This document shows, piece after piece, positions 1 through 11,075 of a stretch of DNA of 64,000 nucleotides. The notes beneath the pieces are model-generated. The model did no database searches. It was not told the origin of the DNA and was given only the letters and a program-made list of their open reading frames with translations. The DNA comes from Ganoderma boninense. Its lineage: Eukaryota; Basidiomycota; Agaricomycetes; Polyporales; Polyporaceae. Both the position numbers and the translations under genes were made by a program. Location: NCBI GenBank assembly GCA_002900995.3, contig CM035305.1:4262467-4326466 (forward strand), read 5' to 3'. Position 1 is the stretch's first letter. Each line of letters starts with the position of its first letter.

Positions 1-449
1 GCACTTGATTGTATCGATGGGCTTTTCTTCGGCCTCCGTAGTAGAGCACCGGACTGACAGTATGCGCTCAGAATCAACGCGTCGGAGTAATTTGTACTTG
101 TCCTAATCGTTCTTTAGATTGCACTTCTGTCCTCATCTTTTTGTCTGCGCGTCGGCCTGGGCCCCAGGTGGCTCGGTGGCGAAAAAGCGGTCCGCACACA
201 GTTTCCAGCCGTTCCAAGAGAGCAATAGCAAATGAATTAATGTATACAAACGAAGACGTTAAACGGTAAAGGTATCTACAAACACAACGACAGCACACAA
301 TAAGGTAATCTCACAAGGAAACGAAAACCCAACCGCGTCCATCCCATCCGCGCCATCCCCGTACAACGACGACGGCGACAGCATGCGCGATCCTTCCCCT
401 ATCTTTGCACCCCGCCAGGCACACAATTACAACGCAGCTCTAGTCCCCC
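1..449. other. Intergenic, 3' flank of VPS35
   Basis: No reading frame here looks like a conserved protein. The stretch lies just downstream of the VPS35 stop codon, so it should hold that gene's 3' UTR and polyadenylation region. Any gene further left lies outside the window. Confidence 0.5.
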
Positions 450-3400
450 TCACCGCGTCGGGATGCCCATCTTGAGCAGCGCCCCTACAATGTCGACGTC
501 GTCCCACCTCGACTCCGCTGCCCCAGGAGTGACGCCCGGTGCCTCCGCGGCAGCCGCCGCCGCCGCCTTCTTCGTCTGGATGTACACGAGAGTGTTGCGG
601 AAGTGGCGCGTGATCATCTCGGGGTCTGCACGCCGTCCAAAAGCCCTGGCGGCGCGCGCTGGGCGGGGTGCACGTCCGGCGAGGCGATGTTGTCGATGGA
701 CGACGTGATGAGCTCGACGAGGCTGTTGACGAACTTTGGTGTGACCTGCAGGGCCCAGGGGCCGCAGTTAGTACCCTTGATAATTAGGAAGGAGGAAAAA
801 GTACCCACCGCTGGGGCACCGCGGTCGAGATAGTACAGGTACTGGTCGAGGGTGTCGCAGTACAGTTGGACAGTTATAATCTCCTCCGTCGCGGAGTTCG
901 CGATCCGGAGCGCCTTCTGCAGACACTCCAGCACACGTTTGCTATCCTGCAGAGGATACTAAGAGGGTCTGTCGTCAATACCAACCTAAACACCATCGTA
1001 GGTGCGAAGCGTAAACTTACCGCCTTCTTCTCGCCCTCCTCCTTCGCCCCATTTTTCTTCTCACTACCCTCCTTCTCGCCCTCTGCTGCCTCTTCCTCCG
1101 GCGGAACCTCCTGCCACCACAAATGACTCGCCAGGTTGACCGCGCTCGCCTGGTGCGGCTTCTTCAGCAGTTTCGCGCCGTGCAGCGCCGCCTTGGTGAT
1201 CAGCGTGTCGTAGTTATCCTCGCTGAACACCCGCGCGCCCTGCAGCGTGCCGATGATGAGCGTAATCGCCTGCAGCTGTGCACGGCTCTCCGAGATGCTG
1301 TCCTCGTACACGGTGAACGCGTCGACGTACATGTCGTACGTCAGGTTCTCGAACCCGCACTCGTCCGCGATCTGCGCGCTCAGCAGCGACAGCCGCAGCG
1401 AGATCGAGGGCGCGTCGACGGTCGTCGACAGGATCGATGTCAGCTGCCGAACGAACTTGAGAATTGCGGACACCTTGGACTGCCACTCGTCCTCGAGGTG
1501 TTCGCGGTTCTTGTATCGTCTACAGAGCTTGATCGCCGACGTGATGAGCGCGGGGTACGTGAAGCGCATCCGGTCGCCTCCTGTCTCAAAATGACGTCGT
1601 GCGGTTTGCAAGATCTAGCACGAAATGAGATTCCATCCTGGTCTTGGGTGTAAGCCTCACGCACCTCGAAACTGCACATTCAAGTTATCCGAGCGGAACA
1701 GATGAACCATCCGTGCAACCCAGCCCTGCTCCTCTGCCAGGTCATCCCGCTCATGGTGGTAAGGTCCTCTTCTAGGGATCCTTGCCACTCAGTTGCTGGG
1801 CATGTGACGGAACCGTGGCATCGGCCTGGTCGCGGATGAGGACATGGCAGAATTCCAGAATACCATTGACATCCTCTGGTGTCTCAATGATGGTCTCGTT
1901 CTTGAGCACCGACGAGACAAAGGAATGCGCCAGTGTACGTCGTGTTGAATACGGTTGTTGAGCGAGGAGAGCTGAGTATTGCTGTAATGCGAGTAGGGTG
2001 AGGACTGATTGGTACGAATTGATAGGCGCATTGAGCAACGCAGACAAGTTGGCGGTCGTTTGCGGATGATGAAGGTCCGGGCTGCCGCGTCCCAAGTTAA
2101 GCCTTGCCCTCCTCCATTCAGACTCTGGAGGCTTACCTGTCCGTGAACTCTTTGATCTTCTCCGCTGCGAAGCCGAGGATCTGATCCACATACTCAAGCC
2201 GGTCTGGATAGCAGCTGAGCGACAAGTTTGTTAGTGATACCAGAAGGGCGGTGATATCCTGTATCGAGAGGTCTGGACGGGCCTATATGCGCGCGGCGTG
2301 AGCGACAATGCGAACCCCATCCTACCTGTCACTCACCTTGATGAGCTCGACCACTTGGTGCCAGAACACCTCAAACAGTTTCACATTCTCTGGAACACCT
2401 CTGAACTTCTTGACCTGTTCCACCTCCACCTCCTTCTCCTTGCCCTTCCCATCCTTCTCCGCCTCACCACCTTCGACGGTCCCGTTTCCGTTCGTAGCAG
2501 CAGCCGTGGGTTCTTCTGGCTTCTCGTCGACAATGGGACTCGTTGGGGGCGAACCCCACTCGTTGTGAAGTGTGGATGAGGACTCGGTAACGGGGGAGGA
2601 AGGGGTCTGGCCATTTTGCCGTATGCCGCGAGCCTGCTTGACCTTCTCGGCCAAGCGACGCGCCGCGGCCTCCTCTTGCCGTTTCGTCTCCTCTGGGTCT
2701 TCGCTCTCAGCCTCCCGCGCTGCGTACGCAGCAAGGCGGTCAATGAGCGCGATGACAATCTGTTTAATGTTGACCTTCGGGTGTAGCTGTGCGGTGGCGG
2801 AGAGGAAGGGTCCGAGGGTGTAGAGGTGGAACTCATCCGTAAAGACCTGATACGGTGTAGCCATCGGCCTCTATAATGTTGAAATTCCATAAACTAGTGG
2901 ACGCACCTGAATAACGACCTCCATCAGATACTCCTGCGCAATGACATCCTTGCAAACGACGATCTGCTGGAGGACGCTTGGTAGAATCTGTTTCTGGTAC
3001 ATCTCGAGGTCAACACCTTCGAGCTGGCTGAGGCGGACGAGGTTCGTGCCGACGAGAATGCGAAGCTCCTTCCGCTCCATCTCCCTCTTCTCCCGGTCTC
3101 TTGAGTGACCCTGGTGTTGCAGGCGTACCCACAACTTGTTCATCTCGATGAAATTGGTGAGCACGAAGTTCATGGAGTCCTGCAAGTTTCCCTTCGGTCT
3201 GCACATAGAGTCGGTGATAGGTATAATTAGTTGGACAAGAACGGGAATGCACGCACCCGGCGTCGTCTCCGATAGGTAGATTATCCCTGGTCTGCCCACT
3301 AAGGTAATGGCGAAGGAACAATCCTCGGATAGGGTGCAACACTCCCCTCGACATCTCCAACATGTCCTTCATGACCTCCTTCACCGGTGCGTCGGGGATG

Positions 3401-3880
3401 GACATGTAGACGGATCCAACAGTAATCATGAGATAAAGCCGAGGTACAATGTTTCCGGCATATTGTACAAGCTCGTAGAGGTCGGCGAGGTGGTGCCGGC
3501 CTTGAGTGTGTGCATCATATAGATAGTTGGATAAATGACGGAGAGCGTCGAAGACAGCCATGTCTATTGCAGTCCATGAGCACAGAACGCGGAACGCGAG
3601 ACGGACAGCACCAACGCACAGAGCTCGTAGTATTGTTTGGGCGAGAGCGATGACGTCCGGAGCTCTGCCAGCATCAAGCTTGCACTCTTGAGCGCGTCCA
3701 TCAACTGGTCCAATTCCTGTTCCGCGCCGCCCAAGTTGAGAAGAGAGAGGAGCTCGCGGGGAGACGCGTACGTACCAGGTGCCTCTTCATTTGCTGCACC
3801 TGGATCTTGACAGTGCTCAAGGACTCGCTGAGTAGTTTGCCTTCCTCCACCTGTGGTACAATAGTCCCGGACACGGACAT
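450..3880 (-). CDS. VPS35: VPS35, retromer cargo-selective subunit
   Basis: VPS35 is the alpha-solenoid scaffold of retromer, which returns cargo from endosomes to the Golgi or plasma membrane. The start (ATG at 3878-3880, protein begins [10 protein letters not shown]) leads into the most conserved VPS35 block: [20 protein letters not shown], then the PRLYLM motif known to contact VPS26. Later blocks include [20 protein letters not shown] and [20 protein letters not shown] near 1.5 kb. An acidic, low-complexity Ala/Glu/Lys-rich insert sits at about 2.4-2.7 kb. The C-terminus reads [17 protein letters not shown], a run of alanines, then MGIPTR and TGA (450-452). Many short introns interrupt it. 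The frame shifts by one base at the G4 run 621-624 (coding C4), between VQTP and EMITRHF, with no plausible intron there. I infer a missing base in the assembly. Identity is very secure; some exon borders are not. Confidence 0.93.
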
Positions 3881-4398
3881 GATGGCAAATGTGTGTCCGG
3901 CAGGCAAAGAGGAGTACGAAGAAAGCGCGTGAGGCCGCTGCCGAGGAGGGAAGGGGGAAGGGTAATGGGAGGTGGACGAAGGGTGGACTGGCGCGGCCAC
4001 CAACAGGCACAAGCTTGCGCAGCGCTTGCGCGCTATTGCCGCTTTCGGCAACTCCCCGCCACCGCGTACGTTGCTCAGTCGACTCTTGCGATCCCCATGC
4101 ATGTCGCCAAGCCTCATCTTCATCCACCGTCGAGAAGTCAATCAAGCATAGCGGTGACAGACTGTGTATTGCCAGTATGTAACCATACCTCTGCCACTCT
4201 GACTGGACAAGGAACTACTGGTCAGTGGAGATGACGTGGTGCCATGTCAGATAAACGACTCGAAGTCCATCGAGCAGGAAAAGTACATGTGCTCCGAGGT
4301 TATGATACTGATGGTCATTAATCTACATGGATTGCATTGAGAGCTAGATAACGATGGTACGACTAAGGTCAAGAATCCCTGTGGCGTATATAATATAC
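3881..4398. other. RPB1 3' end / VPS35 promoter region
   Basis: This 518-bp spacer separates two genes on the same strand. It should hold the RPB1 terminator and 3' UTR at its right side and the VPS35 promoter and 5' UTR at its left side. Open frames here have no recognisable domain, and I see no clear TATA box. Confidence 0.5.
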
Positions 4399-7300
4399 TC
4401 AATCCCAAGACGGCGAAGTGCTGTACGCGTGCCCGCGGCTCGTCGACCCGTTCTGCGTCTGCGATGGGCTCGACGGCGACCACTGAGGAGAGGTCGGGCT
4501 GTACGCAGGAGATGCGGGCGAATATGCGGGGGAGGTGGGGGAATATGCAGGTGAGGTAGGTGCTACAAGTCGTGGTCAGTTGTTGAGTGGTTTAGAAAAC
4601 TGGGTAGCAACTCACAATATCTCGGCGACGCAGGGGAGGCGGGAGAGGTAGGCGACATTTGCGCGGGGGCTAGAGGCGAACAGTTAGACCATGACCATGA
4701 GACAATGCATGTCAGGAACTTACAGGTCGGCGAGTACCTAGGGGAAGCAGGAGAGAAAGACGGACTCGTTGGAGAGTACCGAGGGGACGTGGGACTGAAG
4801 GATGGGGACTGGGGGCTGTAACGGGGTGAGGTGGGCGAGAAGGAAGGGGACGTGGGGAGTAGCGAGGGCTAGTGGGAGAATATCCGGGGGAGGTGAGATT
4901 GAGCGCAGGCGACGTGGGCGAGTACGTCGGGGAGGTCGCGCCATGGCTACGGTCGTAGAATGGCGACGTTGCGTAAGGCGAGGTGCCCATGGGCGACGTT
5001 GCACCCGCAAACGGCGATTGAGCCAGGTAGGGAGAAGTGGGTGAGTATGCGTTGGGCGAGCTGGGGCTGTACCCGGCTGCCGCAGGCGACATCGCTCCAT
5101 GCGAACTCATAGGGCTCATTCCATAGCCCATGAGGTTGTAGGATGCTGGCGCCTCCTCTCCGCCATTGACCGCAAGCGGCGAGAACGCTGCAGTCTCGCC
5201 CTTGAACGACACGTCCTGGGCCCACATCGGCGAGTTGCTGTCGTACGGCGTCATCGCGACCTGGCCAGGAGTCATTCCCCCATCTGCCTGAGCCGCCAGC
5301 ATCGTCTGCACCGGCAGACGGTGGTCGACAATGACATCCTTCAGCATATCAATGTCGAGCGCGACCTCGAATGCGCCTGTGCCCATTGGTGCCATCTGCC
5401 CAAACAGGATGTTCTCGGCAATACCGTGACAGTCGTCCTTCTCTCCAACTGCGGCCGCCTCCATGAGAATTTCGACTGTCTCCTCGAACGAACAGCGCAT
5501 GAGAGCGCCGGTGTCCGCACGGTTGATACCGTGACGCGTGATAGCCATGAGCGTACCACGGTGTGTCATCAGGTCGCAGAGTAAGGCGAGGTGGCGGTAG
5601 TTGACGTATGAACCGTCGAACTCGATAACGTTTCGGAGCTCCTTCATGATCGCGGCGCGAGAAGCCTCGATACCCAGAACATCGAAGATCTCCACGCAGT
5701 TATTGGAGTACGTCCGCTTGAAGTCAACACCGTCGATGCACATGACAGTCTTCAAGTTGACACCGTCCGTCTCCAGTACCCACTCCTTCTGGGCTCGCGC
5801 CTCGATGCTGCCGTTGGGCGAGACGACAATCTTGTCGTGCTCCAGCAGGAAGACACGGTGAATGCCCGGGACACCACGAAGCTCGACGGAGTTCAACATA
5901 GTGTTCTCGAGCTGCCGCAGGAAGATGTCTTCCTCCACCTGTCCCAAGTCATCCTCATCCTTGTCCGCACCGCCGAGGACGCGACACCGGATGACGAGCT
6001 TCTCGGAATTGTCTTCGCTCCAGATGACGAAGAGGTCCGTCTTGAAGCTCTGCGCGATCCGGTTCGCTACGTAAGTCATCGTCAACTTGCGATCAATCAT
6101 CTTGGCACGGTCCAGTTCGAGGCGCAACAGCCAAGGCGACATGAGATGCAGTTTCTGTTCGACTTCCTCGTCAGGAATGGCGAAGAACGCCTGGACGAAA
6201 TCGTCGTCGTCGGGGATAATGGTGGAGCTCGGGTCAGGGTCATACCAGATTTCGACGGCTGCCGTAATGGTGCGAAGAGAGGTGAACGCGAGCTCCTGCT
6301 CCACGTTCTTCGCCATCACAGCGTCCTTGGCAATGTCATCCTCCAAATAGACGTTGAGTGACGGCGTCTTGATGTTGGTAGCGACGTTGATAATCTCCTT
6401 GAGACGGGGGACACCAAGCGTAACGTTCTTGCTGGACACACCGGCGTAGTGGAAGGTGTTCAACGTCATCTGGGTAGCTGGTTCACCGATCGACTGCGCT
6501 GCGAGAGTACCGCACATCTCGCCAGGGTGCGCAACAGACAGGTTGAACTTGGCCTCCACCTCACCGAGGACCCACTCGAAGGCCTCACGGTTGAGGTGGT
6601 ATCGCTCCAGGACACGACGGGTAGCGAACGTTGCGCGGAGAAGCATGTGGAAGAGAAGGGTCGCGTTCTGTTGGGCCTCCTTGGAGAGGAAGCTGTCGCC
6701 GCGTACGACGACAAGCCGGTCACAGAGATCGCGGACTGAGTCGATGATATAAGCGGGTTCAAGGTCACTAGGCTTGCGCCTGTCGATGTGGAAGATCTGC
6801 ATTGCGTTTTGCACGATCCGTTGGAGGTTGACGGGGAGGTAACGAGGAGCGCCTGGGTCGGACCGGGGGAAGATCCAGTTACGAAGCAACTGGCGATCGT
6901 CGGAAAGCTGGGCGAATTCCTCGTCCAACTTACCCTGGAGGTCGATGGAGCTGTCATCGAGACCGGCCTGGAGAACGCCAGGAAGGAAGCCACCGGAGGG
7001 GTCCGTGACATCGACACGGAAATCGTGCTCAAACTGCGTGTTATTCAGAGCGAATGTCTCGATGTTTTGTCGCTCAATGAAAGCGCCGTCCATGCCGTCT
7101 TCTCCGTAGATGAACTGGATCAGGTCTCCTAGCGAGTTGCGGACTGTGCCGTCGTAGCAGACCTGCACGTCCTCCAGCGCTTTAACAAGACGACGCTGGA
7201 TGTAACCCGTCTCGGCGGTCTTGACGGCCGTATCGATGAGACCTTCACGACCAGCCATGGCGTGGAAGAAGAACTCCTGAGGAGTGAGACCACGCAGGTA

Positions 7301-10300
7301 CGAGTTCTCGACAAACCCGCGCGCTTCTGGACTGAAGTCGTCCTTGGTGAAGTGCGGCAGGGTACGGTGGCGGAAGCCGAAGGGAATACGCTTGCCCTCC
7401 ACGGACTGTTGCCCGACACAGACAGACATCTGCGAGATGTTGATGAACGAACCCTTGGAACCAGCGACCACCATCTGCTTGACATTGTTGTCCTCCTTCA
7501 AGTGCTTTTGCGCGTATTGACCACTGTGATCACGAGCCAAGTTGAGCTCGCGCTCGACCTTCTTCTCGAACGACTCTCGGATCGTCATACCCGGCGAGGG
7601 CTTGAGACGATCGTGATACGCATCGTCGACGATCTGCTGCACGTTCTGCTTGCGCTCGGCGATCTGCTTCTGGATGTAGTCCATCGTCTTCCGGTCCGCG
7701 ATCGTGTCACCAATGCCAATACTGAAACCGTTGTGAAACAGCCAGTAATTGACAACCTGCTGGAGGCCGGTGAAGAGCGTCCGTGTCGCCTCTGGCCCCT
7801 TCTCACGGAATACGACATGGACGAGACCTCCTTGAGAAGCACCGACCGTCTTCTTCTCTACGACGCCAAATATGATGTCGCCGTTTTCAATCATGATTCC
7901 GTCGTCGAAAACGGGATTGTTCGACTTCGGGTCAGGAGAGCGGAAGATGTTGATACCACGAGGGATGCACATGCTAAGCAGCTGCTTGCCAGTCCACATC
8001 GGTTTGGGCTTGATGATCGCAGGAGTCGGGATGGTGCCGTCCCAATCCGGGACCCAAAGCAGGATGTTCTGAACTTGGTTCCAGTCCAAGAACGCGTCTC
8101 GCAAGGTAAACTTCCGGATACCGCAAAGCGTGTCCTGGACGATGCCCATGACAGGCTTGTTGGCTTGTGGTGAGATGATCTGAAACCTTTTGTCAGCATG
8201 TGCAACTCTACGATCCAGTGAAGGATATCGTCGCAGACTGAAGGACGACGCCTCCACGTGAATGCGCTTACCTGACGGGGCACCCATGCGATTTGCGAGA
8301 GCTCCGCTCGGGTCTCTTCGCTCTGGGGCACGTGCATGTTCATCTCGTCACCGTCGAAATCAGCGTTGTAAGGAGGGGTTCTGTTCTAACTGTTAGTGGA
8401 GGCTCAGTGTTGGGCGCAACGCCGACACATACACGGAGAGATTCAGTCGGAATGCTACATTGACATCAGCATCGTCCCATAAAATATGTGAATCAAATAC
8501 TCACTCGAATAAGGCATAAGTCGTACTCGGTGACTCATCATACTCATCTTGTGCAGACTAGGCTGCCGATTGAAGAGCACGAAACTGGCAAGCTGGTCGT
8601 TAGTTATGGTCATTTTTGACCATGATACGAATCTCCTCACTCTCCGTCCTTAAGGTGCCGCTCGACGATCCATCCGTACTGCAAGAATGCATCTGCGCGC
8701 TTGTTGTACCGGAGGTCTATTCGCTCCCCAGTGTCACGCACGACATATCTCGCGCCGGGGTAGACAGTAGGCCCGTTTCGCACAAGCTCCTGGAGGTACG
8801 CGATGTTGTATGGTGTCACTGCGGCACGTTAGTTCCCATAAGTGAACAATGCCGTACTGCTCACCTCGCTCGGGGAACGTCAAGTTCATCGCAATGCTCC
8901 TCGGCACACCAACCTCGTCCAGTTGGAGGTTTGGATCACCAGTGATAACCGTACGAGCAGAGAAGTCGACACGCTTTCCCATAAGGTTACCACGCAGACG
9001 ACCCTCCTTGCCCTTAAGACGGGCACGGATAGCTTTCACAGGACGTCCTGACTTCTGGAGAGCTTGAGGAATTCCAGCGATGTCGTTGTCCATGTACGTA
9101 GCAACATGGAACTGCTCAAGGTTAGCATTGGAATCCGTGCACATAAAGCGGCGGCAAGCACCTGGAGCAACTGCTCGAACTCGTTGATGACATGCGCCGG
9201 TGCACCCTCCTGTTCACACCGTCGAACATTCGCCGACGCCTTGATGATGTCACCAAGCTTGTACGTCAGGTCGTCCTCGCTGCGCATAGTCCCGCCATCA
9301 ACCGCAATACTAGGCCGGACAGGCGGAGGGGGGACAGGGAGCACAGTGAGGATCATCCACTCCGGCCGTGCGTAGTCGACCGAGAGACCGAGCAAATGAA
9401 GGTCGGAATCCGAGATCTTCTTGAGCGCAGTGTAGACCTCGTGAGGAGGGAACAGGCGCTTATCAGGCTGAAGGGACTTGACATCCTGCGACAGGTGAGA
9501 CAAGGAATGTGGGGAGCTGAACAAGGACAAACCTCGTCTTCGTCCTTCCCGCGCTTGTACTGGACAAACAGTTTGAGACCCTCTTTCCTGACAAGAGGTT
9601 GTTGGGCCCCACAACCGCCATGGCCCTTCTTAGGCTCGTCCTGGTCACCCCCATCGTTCTCGTCCTTCGGCTCATCGGGCTCGCAGGTCATCTTGCTCTT
9701 GCAATAGTTCCACACGGCTTGCATACGTGCTTTGGGATCCCGGATGTGTCTGATGCGATCCGCGAATGTGGGGTCGGACTTACAACAAGCATTGCAAGCA
9801 AGGATATGAAGGTCAAGATGTCAGCATGAGGCTCAAGACAGTGAGACAGTACTCTGTCTGCATCTCAAAGGACAAGTACAACAATAAAAACAAATACGAC
9901 AGGGGGCTACGACAATCGAGTATCAAGTGCAAGGCCCAAGACGTGCCACTCAATCTGCGTCACAGCGAGGGCAGTCGGGCATCCATCACGAGCAGCTCGC
10001 ATGCGAGACTACTGTTCTGTATTTTCCGCACTCCTCGCTCAGCCCCCCATTTCACCACGCAAACCACGTGTCCAACCATGACCGGACGTGTGCAGTGGAC
10101 CGCGCGGCGATCAAGCGACCGAAAACGCGCGCGGACCTCGTCGCGGGTGGAAGAACGCCTCGATTGTCGAGAACGAACGCAGTGCGGGTTTGGGGTTCTC
10201 CATGAATTCGGAGAGAGCCCCCAGAAAATTGGGTGGTGGGGTGCGAAACGAGAGAGACGAAAGAAGGGTTCACTCACGCTATCAGCCTTCAGACGACCAC

Positions 10301-10761
10301 AGTTTACACATATACACTCCAAGATCTTCTTCACTTTCACAATGAACCCTAATAGGGTAAGGATACCAAAGACGTTGAGATCGGGTGGTTGGTGGTTAGG
10401 GACGACAGAGCCACTCACCAGGATGGAAGACAGGCCGCGCCAGCTCGATATGCGCGAAGTGTCCTGGACACTCCGACATCCCCTCACCACACGTCTGACA
10501 CTTGAAATTACGGTCTATTGTGCCCATTCGAGGATCCATGAGGCCTCCCAACTTGGGTTTGTGGGTAGTCTCGTCCATGACCTCGGGATGTTCAATTTTG
10601 GCGACAGAATACGCTTTCTGCCGTTGGTCGTCAGAAACGCGTTAAAAACGCGGAAAAACTGTAGAAACACTCACTATCTCCTCTGGAGAGAGGATGCCGA
10701 ACTGGACTTCACGCACTTTGCGGACTGGTGCCGCAGAGTACGCGAATTGGTGGCCAAGCAT
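4399..10761 (-). CDS. RPB1: RNA polymerase II largest subunit RPB1
   Basis: This is the catalytic subunit of Pol II. The protein starts [20 protein letters not shown] at ATG 10759-10761. Next come the zinc-binding clamp ([20 protein letters not shown], about 10.5 kb), the lid and rudder region ([16 protein letters not shown]), and the Mg2+ site [14 protein letters not shown] at about 8341-8367 with its three Asp. The bridge helix and trigger loop region ([20 protein letters not shown]) lies near 7.25 kb. The C-terminal domain runs from about 5.1 kb to the stop at 4399-4401, with roughly 20 YSPTSPx-type heptads in which Phe or Trp sometimes replaces Tyr and Arg often fills position 7. It ends in a non-heptad tail SQTQNG...TSPSWD. 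Two small introns lie inside the CTD. A one-base break at G4 4854-4857 (coding TCCCCACG) throws the CTD out of frame; restoring one C resumes heptads at once. One intron (9779-10277) is unusually long. Confidence 0.96.
9779..10277 (-). other. Long 499-nt intron in RPB1
   Basis: The upstream exon ends ...CGRLKADS before a GTGAGT donor whose first base is complementary to 10277. The downstream exon starts [17 protein letters not shown] after an AG acceptor at 9779-9780. Both flanks are in phase 0 and match the RPB1 family, so the intron is well bounded. It is about eight times longer than its neighbours. I see no exon-like conserved segment within it. Confidence 0.75.
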
Positions 10762-11075
10762 GGCGGGCGACAGGAGACGGAGAAAGACAACGAATAGAGC
10801 AGGAAGAGCCCGTCAGCAAAGCAATTAGATACCCCCAGGTATAGGAGAGCGCGAAAGGGATGGATGGACAGGTGGGGAGTGGGGGGAGACCAACGTCGTC
10901 GACGTGGTCGAGGACAAGGAGCTGTGGACTCAGCCAACGCTCGCGACGCCGGAACCGCGACGCAGTGACAAAGCCGTCACCGCCCGTCACAGCACCTGTC
11001 ACGCCACGGTTACAGAGCAGACTGACGCCCCGCTCCACGGCAAGCGACGACGACGGCTCCCTCTCTCATCCCACA
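10762..11075. promoter_or_regulatory. Shared divergent promoter region, RPB1 / VPS27
   Basis: Only 314 bp separate the start codons of RPB1 (leftward) and VPS27 (rightward). Both promoters and both 5' UTRs must fit here, so some regulatory elements are probably shared. No canonical TATA box is evident on either strand. This is inferred from gene layout only. Confidence 0.55.

Noticed and set aside
5837..6361. Long + strand open frame (also 7262-8173 +) inside RPB1
   Set aside because: Antisense shadows of conserved RPB1 exons; composition and position follow the real gene.
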